A stretch of 55,088 bases of DNA from Candidatus Curtissbacteria bacterium RIFCSPLOWO2_02_41_11 (GTDB taxonomy: Bacteria > Patescibacteriota > Microgenomatia > Curtissbacterales > GWA2-41-24): NCBI GenBank assembly GCA_001775055.1, contig MFBU01000020.1, positions 1 through 55,088 on the forward strand. The letters run 5' to 3'. Positions 20,204-29,489 of this stretch are shown one piece after another. The first letter of the stretch is position 1. Each line of letters opens with the position of its first letter. A program made the position numbers and the translations under genes. The notes under the pieces were generated by a model. That model did no database searches. It worked only from the letters and a program-made list of their open reading frames with translations, and was not told where the DNA came from.

Positions 20204-21346
20204 CTAAACTATTTGATTTAAAACATTATATAAATATCTACTTAATATGAAAAGTTGTTTTAAGGCTGACCATCTTGGCAGATTTGTCGCCGGATTAACG
20301 TGCTCAAATGAATCAACCTCGATAAAATAAACCTGTTTTTTGGGAAGCATCTTGGCTAACTTTTCTCCCTCTATCTTTGGCACGAATGTATCTTTTTTAT
20401 CGCTTAAAATGAAAAGTTTGGCCTTCAGATTATTTATATTTGTATCCGGTGAAAGCTCGACCAAAAGATCTCTTCCTCCTTGGGGTAAATTACTCTCGAG
20501 TTCCTTAAATTTTGCCACGTCCCTGTTGGCTAAAAAAGCATAGATGGATTTTGCCTCAGGAGATAATCCTTCAAACTCACTTTCGGGAATAGTCTGGCTG
20601 GCCATAAGTTTTCCTAAAATTAACTCCCGTTCCTCGGCAGTCGCCACAAAATTGACATAGCCTTTATTAAATGTCTCAACGGTTAATTCGGCAGGCTGCC
20701 AATCTACATACTCCCCTTTTATCTTTTGCCTCCCAAGCAACGTAGCTTCTGCCAGCGAAAACAAATTGGAGTATGGTGAAACCGCAGCAATAAATGCTAT
20801 TTTATCTCTAATTTTCGCGTCTTCTGAGGCTACAATTGAAATAGATGCTCCAACGCAAAATCCTGCAAAGCCAATATTGTTTTTTTGGACAAAACTTTGC
20901 CTGTCCAAAAACTCAACAGAGGATATCAGCGAATTTAATGAATCAGTCCAAATAAAACCCGATAAAAAATCCGGTAGATCCGGTACTAAGACAACAAAAC
21001 CCGATCTGGTTAATGCCTGGGCAAATTTAGTAACTGCAGGATTTCTTCTGGTAATTACTACGCCTAAAGTAAAAACAACCGCCGGATGCTGCTTGTTATC
21101 TTGTGGTCTATAAAGATCGGCTTTGATCTCTTTACCATCAACTTGAAGATTCACTTCACTAACTACTGGTTCCTTGCTAACCCATTCTAATGGTTTAACC
21201 GGAAAACCCGATGTCACTTCCGGCACCAAAAGGGCAGTTTTTAAAGCCGGCCGGCCCCAAGGGGTTGCAAAAAAAGCTGTTAGACCAACCAAAAGGACTA
21301 AAACTACCACTATATTGATCAAAAGGGCACGTTTCCAAAATAACAT
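20204..21346 (-). CDS. Alpha/beta hydrolase (dienelactone hydrolase-like) with N-terminal TM
   Basis: MLFWKRALLINIVVVLVLL; GFAGFCVGASISIVAS nucleophile elbow; start corrected from 21439 because of overlap. Confidence 0.75.
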   Translation of the reverse strand: MLFWKRALLINIVVVLVLLVGLTAFFATPWGRPALKTALLVPEVTSGFPVKPLEWVSKEPVVSEVNLQVDGKEIKADLYRPQDNKQHPAVVFTLGVVITRRNPAVTKFAQALTRSGFVVLVPDLPDFLSGFIWTDSLNSLISSVEFLDRQSFVQKNNIGFAGFCVGASISIVASEDAKIRDKIAFIAAVSPYSNLFSLAEATLLGRQKIKGEYVDWQPAELTVETFNKGYVNFVATAEERELILGKLMASQTIPESEFEGLSPEAKSIYAFLANRDVAKFKELESNLPQGGRDLLVELSPDTNINNLKAKLFILSDKKDTFVPKIEGEKLAKMLPKKQVYFIEVDSFEHVNPATNLPRWSALKQLFILSRYLYNVLNQIV

Positions 21347-21347
21347 C

Positions 21348-21785
21348 TTACGCTGATTTGACTGAATTAAGCTGATTATGCTGACGTTGCCGAGCCTTTT
21401 CCCATATTTTTCTCTTGATAGTAAGGCTATTACTACCAAAATTTACTAAAAGGCCAAGCTTATATTCAGTACCCCTAAGATAATAGGATAGTTGTCTTTC
21501 AGCTTGAATCGGTAGAATCGGCACTGCCTTTAGCTCTATCAGCACCTTACCATCGACTATGAAATCTGGTCTGTAATTTCCAACTTTAGTTCCTTCATAA
21601 ACCACGGATAAGGCCTTTTCTGTCTCATAAGGAATCCTTTGCAGGTCAAATTCTGCAATCAATGCCTTATGATAGACACTTTCTTTGTGCCCCGAACCAA
21701 GTGTTTTATGCACTTTATACATAGCGCCACGGATTTTGTATGTCAAATCTGGATATAAGAAATCTCCCACTAATTTTTTCGGCAT
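21348..21785 (-). CDS. GxxExxY family protein
   Basis: IRGAMYKVHKTLGSGHKESVYHKALIAEF...YRPDFIVDGKVLIELKAV. Confidence 0.9.
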   Translation of the reverse strand: MPKKLVGDFLYPDLTYKIRGAMYKVHKTLGSGHKESVYHKALIAEFDLQRIPYETEKALSVVYEGTKVGNYRPDFIVDGKVLIELKAVPILPIQAERQLSYYLRGTEYKLGLLVNFGSNSLTIKRKIWEKARQRQHNQLNSVKSA

Positions 21786-21842
21786 GTATCAGCGAAATCA
21801 GCTCTTAATTATATCAGCATCATCGGCATTCTAAAATCAGCG

Positions 21843-22460
21843 TTAATCCGCGTCTTTCGTCTCCAAGACGAAAGAATACGAAAACCACCAGAACACAAAA
21901 AACCAGATTAAGACAAAAGTCAGGGAAAACCAGTCATGGAATATACCGGCTGCCGCCGAACCTACAAAAACCGCAAAAAAACCGACAATAAAAAGCCTCA
22001 AAAAGTTTATTAAATATGTCCCTAAAACCCCAATGACCAGCACTTCAAAACGGGAAACTTTGGAAAACTTACCCTGAAAACCGGTTAAAAAGCTGGCCAA
22101 AAGTAAAACCGCGCTCTGCCAGCCCAGACAATTCCACTGCAATTCTAAAAAGATTCCTTCCAGCCAGATTCCCCTTGCTGTTGGGGTAGCCGAAACCGGA
22201 AAAAGCGAAAATAATCCGGCTAGTGCCCGCGCCTGATAAGGCACAATAAATTCCTCCAGCGCCCGATACAGCTTCCATTTCAAAAACAAACTGGTCAAAA
22301 ACTCGTTAAAAGTCGACATAAACGGCAGCATCATTAATAAAAGAGCCGCCATCATAAACAAAACCGAAAACTTTGACCCGTGAACATTCGAATCTGAACG
22401 AATTTCAGGCGAATTATCGCGAATGAGCGAATGGATCATATCTTCTTTTAGTTCAGGCAC
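21843..22460 (-). CDS. Exosortase/archaeosortase family transpeptidase-like membrane protein
   Basis: Candidate catalytic triad: WNCLGWQS (Cys), NFLRL (Arg), FHDW (His) in a multi-TM protein. Confidence 0.75.
   Translation of the reverse strand: MPELKEDMIHSLIRDNSPEIRSDSNVHGSKFSVLFMMAALLLMMLPFMSTFNEFLTSLFLKWKLYRALEEFIVPYQARALAGLFSLFPVSATPTARGIWLEGIFLELQWNCLGWQSAVLLLASFLTGFQGKFSKVSRFEVLVIGVLGTYLINFLRLFIVGFFAVFVGSAAAGIFHDWFSLTFVLIWFFVFWWFSYSFVLETKDAD
21852..21874. repeat. 10-bp perfect hairpin at the exosortase 3' end
   Basis: TCTTTCGTCT-CCA-AGACGAAAGA. Confidence 0.85.
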
Positions 22461-22473
22461 TAGGCATTAGTCG

Positions 22474-22845
22474 TTAGGCATTAGTTTTATATCGTTTTAG
22501 CTTACCTATCAGACTATTAAGCATCTTCATTACTTCATCTAGCTGACTAGAAACTGTTTCAAAATCTTTTTGTCCAACTAAACCAAGTTCTTTCGCTATC
22601 AAAAGTTGAGTCTCAAGTTCCGCACCTGAAGCAAAAGCAATTTGCAAAAACTGAATATATTCAAGTCTTCTGTGCCTCGCATACCCTTCAGCAATGTTCG
22701 ATGGAATCGAAATCGCACAACGCCTCATCTGTGACGTCAATCCATAAACCTCCTCTTTGGGAAATTTTTTGGTCACTTCATACACATTTAATGCCAACTT
22801 AAAGGCCTTTTGCCAAACAATTAAATCTTTATAAGACCTAATCAT
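22474..22845 (-). CDS. Four-helix-bundle protein (S23/IVP-like)
   Basis: YKDLIVWQKAFKLALNVYEVTKKFPKEEVYGLTSQMRRCAISIPSNIAEGYAR; GGAGG upstream of ATG 22845. Confidence 0.9.
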   Translation of the reverse strand: MIRSYKDLIVWQKAFKLALNVYEVTKKFPKEEVYGLTSQMRRCAISIPSNIAEGYARHRRLEYIQFLQIAFASGAELETQLLIAKELGLVGQKDFETVSSQLDEVMKMLNSLIGKLKRYKTNA

Positions 22846-22863
22846 TTTCTCACCTCCTTCCAT

Positions 22864-22932
22864 TGCCTAATGCCTACTGCCTATTGCCTAATGCCTACTA
22901 TCCTACTGCCTACTGGCCTATTGCCTATTGCC
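22864..22932. repeat. Heptameric short tandem repeat (TGCCTAN)n
   Basis: tgcctaatgcctactgcctattgcctaatgcctac...; also encodes the C-terminal tail of the giant ORF. Confidence 0.9.
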
Positions 22933-25900
22933 TCAATCACTACCGGCGCCAGCCTCCTCGGCGGATCATTCCCCATCCCTCGCTGTTTCTTTCTCTTCAA
23001 TCCGCGTCGTTTCCACCATGAAACGATCTTCGGCAAAAACACCATCCCGGGCAGGGCAAAAATGGCAATTTCCGGCACGGGCAGAGCGGTTATTTGGATT
23101 ACTAGCCAGGAATTGTTACTTGTTGCTGTATCAGCAGTACCAGTATTTACTTTCAGCTGGGCATCCAAATTGCCATCAGCCGGTTCAGAAACCAGGGCAG
23201 TACTGCGAACCCGGCTGACTGTGGCTGAAGTAGTAGTGACTTCGCCAACACCGCTATCCAGTCTGGCCAAAGCAGTGGTAGCACCGCCTTTATTATCATC
23301 ATAGAGAATGTCAGACTCAAAATAGAAAGCCTTGGTACCGGTAAAATTGGTGGAAGTATAATTATTCTTATAATTCAAACTTGTATAAGTTGAGCCGGTT
23401 ACAGAACCCTGTGTATTATTGTATTGCTGCATTGTCTCCAAAGCCGTTACCCCGTTGGTCGCGTCACTCTGATCCAGAATAATCTTGGCACTGGCAATGT
23501 TGCCAGTGCTGTTGGAAATTACTGCAGGAGACACTTTCGTATTAACTCTATACTGGGTTGACCCACTTAAAGTAATTGTTCCGCTTCGCGCTCTTGTATA
23601 GACATCAGATGACGATACCTCAGATCCCGAGACAGGACTACCACCTGTGGTGTATAAAGATGCAACGGAAGAAATACTCGCTCGGGCAATTGTCTGGGGA
23701 GTTGAGCGGCTTGAACAAGTTGCATTAGTACACTGGATGAATTTGAGGTCGCCGTTGGTGCTATCATAATATGAGATTTTGCAGTCTGTCGTGGCAGAAC
23801 AGAAGATTGAGGCATATTGCCCAACATTGCCTGTGGTGTCAAGACTTTGGGCCGTTGATTTACTGGTACAATCAGCATTAGTACACTGGATGAATTTGAG
23901 GTCGCCGTTGGTGCTATCATAATATGAGATTTTGCAGTCTGTCGTGGCGCTGCAGTAAATAGAAGGATTTTGCCCAACATTGCCTGTGGTGTCAAGACTT
24001 TGGGCCGTTGATTTACTGGTACAATCAGCATTAGTACACTGGATGAATTTAAGATCACCGTTGGTAGCATCATAATATGAGATTTTGCAGTCTGTCGTGG
24101 CGCTGCAGTAAATAGAGACATTGACAAAGCCACCCGAGCCGATGGTGGTATCAAGAGTCTGGGCCGTTGATGTCGTTGAACAGTCGGCGGCTTTGCACTG
24201 AATGAATTTAAGACTTGGGTAGCTCGTGGCATATGCGATCTTGCAGTCTGTAGAAGGGGCAGATCCTAGACAATCAATGTCAGTTCCCGTTGATTGACTT
24301 GTGGTGTCAAGACTTTGGGCCGTTGATTTACTGGTACAATCAGCATTAGTACACTGGATGAATTTAAGCATGGTGTCATTGTAGTCAGAGTATGCGATCT
24401 TGCAGTCTGTCGAGGCGCTGCAGTCAATTGACGTAAACCGGCCGGCAGTAGTATCAAGAAGCTGTGCTGTTGATTTAGTTGAACAGTCGGCGGCCGTGCA
24501 CTGGATGAAACTTAATTTGTCTTGACTTTCACCATATGATATTTTGCAATCTGTAGTTGTGGAACAGTATATCGAATCCTCTTGTCCCCGAACTCCGTTT
24601 GCGTCAAGTATCTGGCTCGTGGCATAGCTAGAGCAGTCAGCTGAAGTACACTGGATGAAATCTAAGAAACTATTAGTCGCATCATAATATGAAATTTTGC
24701 AGTCGGTGGAAGGAGCCGTCCCAAAACACTGAATTGAAGTATACTGACCAACATTCTGTGAAGAACTGCCGAGTGTCGCCTCAAAATAGGCGGTTGGCGT
24801 CGGCGACCAGACCGTACTTGCGTTATTAGTACAGCCTGTGCCTGTAGCCGTACTGCCGTAACAATACTGTTTCTGATTGGTTAAAGTAGCATAGCTCGTC
24901 CCCGTAATACTCTGCTTATCCCCCACCTCCACCTGCGTTTCGGTTTTGGTCAGCAGTGTGTTGTCTGTTTGGGTAATAATCAGCCGCGCCGCATTCATTG
25001 AAGCCGTCGTACCGACATCGCCACGCAAGCGCACAGTATAATCGCCGCTTGAGAGCGAAATCGCGCTTGAAGTCCTGACTCGGGTATACGAAGTACCGGT
25101 AGCTATTATTTCAACATTCTGCTTAGTGCCGCTTGAACTGTATAAGTCGGCAATGGCTGTTGCCGTTCCGGTATCCGGCGTCTGACCACTGCCCGTAGTA
25201 CATTGGTCGTCATTACAATCATAAAAATTTAAATCCCCCCCCCAGGAAATTCTAGTATAGGCAATTTTACAATCCGTTGCGGCACTTGTGCAGTTAATGC
25301 TTGCCCACTGGCCGCTTCCGCTTGTCGCGACAGCCGTAGTCACATTGCCGGCGCTGCAGGCCCCATTGGTACAGGCGGCAAATTTAAGCTTGGCATTGGT
25401 CTGATCATAATAGCTAATTTTGCAGTTAGTATTAGTTGGACAAGAGATGCTGCTGTATAGCCCAGTGTTAACTCCTAGGTTTGTGTCACAACCTGTTAAA
25501 ACACAACTCGAGTAGCCATCCAGATATTGGGGAGAATTGGCTGTACTACAACCGCTATTTTGACACTGATTGAATTTTAAAGCCGAGTTAGTGCTATCAT
25601 CATAGCTAATCGAGCAGAGTCCTGAAACTGGACAATCAAGGGAAGTATAAAGGCCAACAATACCAGTTGTATCAACTGCCGCAAAAGTCCCGCTAGAACA
25701 AGCACTTCCTCCCGAAAAGTTGCACAGGGCGAATAATAAATCACTAGTAGTCCCATCATAATAGCTAATCTGAGAACGGGTAGAATAAATAGCATAAATC
25801 GAGCTGAACGCACCCCGATCAGCCGTGGTGCTGCAACTTGTCAATACACAGTCAGTGTAACCATCTAGAATAAGAAGTTCCCAACCGAGAGCAGGATCGC

Positions 25901-28900
25901 CGTAAGCCTGCTTCAAGGCAGTGTTGGTTACATCATAGTAAGAAATGTAGATGTCTAAATTTCCAATCGCATAAATTGAGGTATACTGCCCGACATCACC
26001 TGTTGAATCAACCGTATAAACGGTACCTGAAGAACAATCAGCAGCATCGCAATCTGCGTACTTTAAATCGCCGTTTGTCGCATCATAATAAGAAATCCGG
26101 CAATCATTTGCTCCCAGATTGCATTTAATCGAAGGATATTGGCCCACATTAGCTATAGTGTCGCAGCTTGTCAAGACACAGCCGCTGGATCCATCAAGCA
26201 GTGTTTTGGCAAAACCGCCGGTTGCCGGATTGCAGTCTGTGTCGGCGCAGTCAACAAACCTCAGGGCATGATAACTACTGTCATAATAGGCAATCTTACA
26301 GTCGGTTGAAGATGGGCAATAAACACTTGTACCTTTACCGACAGCGCCGTCTGTTCCGGAAACCTTCATCACTGCCTCGAAATTAACATTGACCGTACCG
26401 TCATATTTAGTCGGATCCCAATTAACAAGTCCTAAAGAATTGTCAGTTGGGGCAAAACTCTGACCACCGCCTGTAGCTACCTGATCAATAATATTAATCT
26501 GCTGCTCAATAGCCGGCGTCGAAGCATCTGCCTGCACCTCGTTTGATATTGGGAAAAAGGCCAGATAGTTTAAAAGCAGGGAAATTATCAGCAAAAAAAT
26601 AATTGCGCTTCTGGCCGCATACGGCAGTCTTCTTGGCGAAATTTTATAGCCGGAAAGCGGATTAAAGGCTGTCGCCAAAGCGACACGCGGATTTCCGCTG
26701 ATATCGGCGCTAATCCGCGCCGCGCTGATGAACGCGGAGTCGGCGGTAATCGGCGAGGCCGCCGGGCGGCCTAATACCCTAAATCTCTCAATCCATCTGT
26801 AGAATCTGGCTTTACCGAATACATCGGTGATTAAGCCGGTTTTGGGCGTTCGAAACCACGGTCCTTCTTCTTTTTCAAAAAGCGCTTTAACCGCCGCATA
26901 AGCCTGAAACGGCACCAAGATATAGGATAAAAGCACAAACGAGGCCACTCCCAGATAATCGCGCTCGTCCGATTCCTCCAAAAACAGCCCCACCAGATTC
27001 ATTAAGGGCAGCGAAAGCAGGTTGACAAAAACCAAACTCCAGCCCCAGGCCGCTGTCCAGAATGGCAGCTGCGCATGGACAACGGTTTCGGCAATAAACC
27101 AGGAAAAAGTGCCGATTATAAAAAAGGCCGCCTGCAGATAGTAAGGCCCAAGGTACAAAAACTCAAACTTTTCCCTTTTCGTCATGTTTGGCGTCGCAAA
27201 AAGCCTCTTCCACATTTTGCGCACATTGTAGGTATGCCCTTCGGCCCAGCGCATGCGCTGGCGGATTAGCCTTCTGACCGTTGAAACCGCCTCGGCCGGC
27301 GCCTGAATATAAGGCGTGAAGGCAATTTTATAACCGGCCTCGTAAAGCTTTAGGGTCAATTCCAAATCCTCGGTAATCGAGGTTCCCCAGCCGAACTTTC
27401 TCAGGATATCGGCACGGATGCAAAAGACCGAACCGGCAATCATTTTTAAGCCTCCGTAAAGCTCAATCCCCGCTCGCTCAACCACATAAGAACCCGCGTA
27501 TTCGGTTCGAACTCCCCTCGTCACCCAGTTTTCAGATTTATTCAAAACGTGCCACTGGTAACCCTGGACCGCAGCGATTGGGTTGTCTAACGCTGAAGGA
27601 CTAACGTCTAACGCCGCTTCATTTGCGTTTGCTTTAGTCGTTAGTCGTTGGTCGTTAGTCGTCAAAACTTGGAAAGTTTTGACGAATTGCGCAAGCGTAT
27701 CCGGAAAAGGCACAAAGTCGGCGTCAAAAACCGTTACATATTCTGTTCTTGAATCACTGTATTCAAGCGCCTTGGAAAGTGCCGCTCCCTTAAATCCTGC
27801 CCGGGACGCGCGGTGGATTAAAGTCATTGCCGGCGATTGAGAATGATTGGGTATAAATTCGCAAACTTCCTCGCCATCCCTGCCTTTTGTCTCTCTCAAT
27901 TTACCGTTGCGATCGCCCAGAAACTCTTTGATGATCTGTGTCGTCTCATCGGTCGAATCGTCGATAATAATTACTTCAAAATTAGGATAATCAATCTCCC
28001 TGCAGGCGCGAAGAATCCGCTCGGCCACTCTTTTCTCGTTATATAAAGGAAGATGGATCGAAACAAACGGATAGCGCGCCAACTTTACTTCATCAAGATT
28101 GGGCTGCATGGCCAGAGGTTGTCCCCCAGTTGGCGAAATTATCTTAAAAAGATTAATTCTGTCCAAAAACTTGGCCAGTTTGCCGGCATCTGCCCCTTTT
28201 TGACGATTATCGTTCCGGCTTTGGCCGGGATAAGCCAGCACAATAATCAGCGAATAGTAGTATTTAAGCGAATAAAGAAAGAACAAAAGGCCAAAAGTTA
28301 GGGCCACTGTCGGGAAAAACATGGCCGGGCGAAGCAACTTGTCAACTTCAAAAATGTAAAGGGTAAGAATTAAAAGAGGTATAGCCAGAGGCCAGGTTAA
28401 TGGAGTTCTGATAACAAATTTGGGAATGGTCGCAAACGGCGCATAAAGGAAACGCCAGCGGGAAGGCGCAGGCATGGCGGCCGTTTCGTATTCGGGGGCA
28501 GGCGCAACTTCCGGCTGCACCATGTAGCCCTGGGCAAAGACTCTTCTTTTCTCCTGGGTATTGAGGTTTTCGCGCGCCAAGAGATTTTGGACTGCATGAT
28601 GTCCGGCAATCGGCCTGTCCTCAATTCTGGGAAGCTGGGCATAGAGCTGATGGCAGGAATAATCCGGTCTTTTGCGCACCAAATCCAAAATTGCCTCGCG
28701 AGTCTCCTGGCTTATTGCCCGATGGTGCTCATATCCCTTTTTATACAGCCTCCGCAATGATTCGATTATCCTTCCCTCTATACCCTCTAAATCCTCTAAC
28801 CCTTCTGTTCCCTCTTTATATCTTCTCAGCCACTCATAAAAAGTCGGTCTGGATACTTTCCAAGTTTTACAAACATGGCTGATTTTGGCACTTTCTTTAA

Positions 28901-29357
28901 GGTACTGCTCAACGATCTTGGCACGGTAAGCCGGACTAAGTGCCTGCGCCATGATTGTTTTAACCGGATGTTCTAGGCTGAACCTGTGGCGAAGCTCTTT
29001 TGTCTGCAGTTCGTATCGAAGAAGAACATTGTAGACACCTTTTAAAGAGACCTTAAATCCCCTATCGGTAAGCTGCTTCCATATTATATGGACGCCTAAG
29101 TCGGGGTTTTTAATAACCAAATCCAAAACCTGCTTTTCAAGCTTGTAGGAAAGGCGCCTGTGGTGGTTTTTGCCACGCTTGTAGCCGTTTACAAGGGAAC
29201 GGCTGCCGCTTTTGGGGTCTTTCTGGTATTTTTTAATCCATATGGAAAGAGTCTGCCGGCTTACTTTGTATTTTGAGGAAACTTCACTTAAGGTTTTATT
29301 TTTATTTAAAACCTCTCTGACAGCCTTAAGTTTGCTTTTAGGGGAAATCCTCCGCAT
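22881..29357 (-). CDS. Giant fusion: duplicated transposase-type HTH modules + TM + processive GT2 + two 7-blade beta-propellers with beta-sandwich modules + PEP-like sorting signal
   Basis: Single ~2160-aa ORF; KVSRQTLSIWIKKY and KVSRPTFYEWLRRY HTHs; IIDDSTDET, DADF, TEDLELTLK, QRMRWAEGHTYN; 7+7 SIxC...DCKISYYDxTNxxLKF repeats; VPEIAIFALPGMVFLPKIVSWWKRRGLKRKK C-terminus. Confidence 0.8.
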   Translation of the reverse strand: MRRISPKSKLKAVREVLNKNKTLSEVSSKYKVSRQTLSIWIKKYQKDPKSGSRSLVNGYKRGKNHHRRLSYKLEKQVLDLVIKNPDLGVHIIWKQLTDRGFKVSLKGVYNVLLRYELQTKELRHRFSLEHPVKTIMAQALSPAYRAKIVEQYLKESAKISHVCKTWKVSRPTFYEWLRRYKEGTEGLEDLEGIEGRIIESLRRLYKKGYEHHRAISQETREAILDLVRKRPDYSCHQLYAQLPRIEDRPIAGHHAVQNLLARENLNTQEKRRVFAQGYMVQPEVAPAPEYETAAMPAPSRWRFLYAPFATIPKFVIRTPLTWPLAIPLLILTLYIFEVDKLLRPAMFFPTVALTFGLLFFLYSLKYYYSLIIVLAYPGQSRNDNRQKGADAGKLAKFLDRINLFKIISPTGGQPLAMQPNLDEVKLARYPFVSIHLPLYNEKRVAERILRACREIDYPNFEVIIIDDSTDETTQIIKEFLGDRNGKLRETKGRDGEEVCEFIPNHSQSPAMTLIHRASRAGFKGAALSKALEYSDSRTEYVTVFDADFVPFPDTLAQFVKTFQVLTTNDQRLTTKANANEAALDVSPSALDNPIAAVQGYQWHVLNKSENWVTRGVRTEYAGSYVVERAGIELYGGLKMIAGSVFCIRADILRKFGWGTSITEDLELTLKLYEAGYKIAFTPYIQAPAEAVSTVRRLIRQRMRWAEGHTYNVRKMWKRLFATPNMTKREKFEFLYLGPYYLQAAFFIIGTFSWFIAETVVHAQLPFWTAAWGWSLVFVNLLSLPLMNLVGLFLEESDERDYLGVASFVLLSYILVPFQAYAAVKALFEKEEGPWFRTPKTGLITDVFGKARFYRWIERFRVLGRPAASPITADSAFISAARISADISGNPRVALATAFNPLSGYKISPRRLPYAARSAIIFLLIISLLLNYLAFFPISNEVQADASTPAIEQQINIIDQVATGGGQSFAPTDNSLGLVNWDPTKYDGTVNVNFEAVMKVSGTDGAVGKGTSVYCPSSTDCKIAYYDSSYHALRFVDCADTDCNPATGGFAKTLLDGSSGCVLTSCDTIANVGQYPSIKCNLGANDCRISYYDATNGDLKYADCDAADCSSGTVYTVDSTGDVGQYTSIYAIGNLDIYISYYDVTNTALKQAYGDPALGWELLILDGYTDCVLTSCSTTADRGAFSSIYAIYSTRSQISYYDGTTSDLLFALCNFSGGSACSSGTFAAVDTTGIVGLYTSLDCPVSGLCSISYDDSTNSALKFNQCQNSGCSTANSPQYLDGYSSCVLTGCDTNLGVNTGLYSSISCPTNTNCKISYYDQTNAKLKFAACTNGACSAGNVTTAVATSGSGQWASINCTSAATDCKIAYTRISWGGDLNFYDCNDDQCTTGSGQTPDTGTATAIADLYSSSGTKQNVEIIATGTSYTRVRTSSAISLSSGDYTVRLRGDVGTTASMNAARLIITQTDNTLLTKTETQVEVGDKQSITGTSYATLTNQKQYCYGSTATGTGCTNNASTVWSPTPTAYFEATLGSSSQNVGQYTSIQCFGTAPSTDCKISYYDATNSFLDFIQCTSADCSSYATSQILDANGVRGQEDSIYCSTTTDCKISYGESQDKLSFIQCTAADCSTKSTAQLLDTTAGRFTSIDCSASTDCKIAYSDYNDTMLKFIQCTNADCTSKSTAQSLDTTSQSTGTDIDCLGSAPSTDCKIAYATSYPSLKFIQCKAADCSTTSTAQTLDTTIGSGGFVNVSIYCSATTDCKISYYDATNGDLKFIQCTNADCTSKSTAQSLDTTGNVGQNPSIYCSATTDCKISYYDSTNGDLKFIQCTNADCTSKSTAQSLDTTGNVGQYASIFCSATTDCKISYYDSTNGDLKFIQCTNATCSSRSTPQTIARASISSVASLYTTGGSPVSGSEVSSSDVYTRARSGTITLSGSTQYRVNTKVSPAVISNSTGNIASAKIILDQSDATNGVTALETMQQYNNTQGSVTGSTYTSLNYKNNYTSTNFTGTKAFYFESDILYDDNKGGATTALARLDSGVGEVTTTSATVSRVRSTALVSEPADGNLDAQLKVNTGTADTATSNNSWLVIQITALPVPEIAIFALPGMVFLPKIVSWWKRRGLKRKKQRGMGNDPPRRLAPVVIEAIGNRPVGSRIVGIRQ
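23685..24140 (-). repeat. Near-identical 153-bp tandem coding repeats (last three propeller blades)
   Basis: gtcgtgg...cagaa/cgctgcag landmarks at 23788, 23941 and 24094, exact 153-bp spacing. Confidence 0.9.
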
Positions 29358-29489
29358 GACTGAAACTCTAAATAACAATACTAATTTAATGTTAAAAACT
29401 ATGGAAACACTTTGTCAAGTCCAAGTTATAGGAATTTCAAGGCTAAAACCGGGGGAAAAAGAAACCTTATTAAATCAGATCAAATAAAA

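Noticed and set aside
22864-22932. CRISPR-like or minisatellite protein gene
   Set aside because: Period-7 direct repeats with no spacers; better described as a short tandem repeat
22870-23304. Plus-strand 144-aa ORF opposite the giant gene
   Set aside because: Antisense to the giant ORF; begins in the heptamer repeat; no recognisable domain
23685-26460. CRISPR array
   Set aside because: Repeats are 153-bp in-frame protein-coding units without spacer structure
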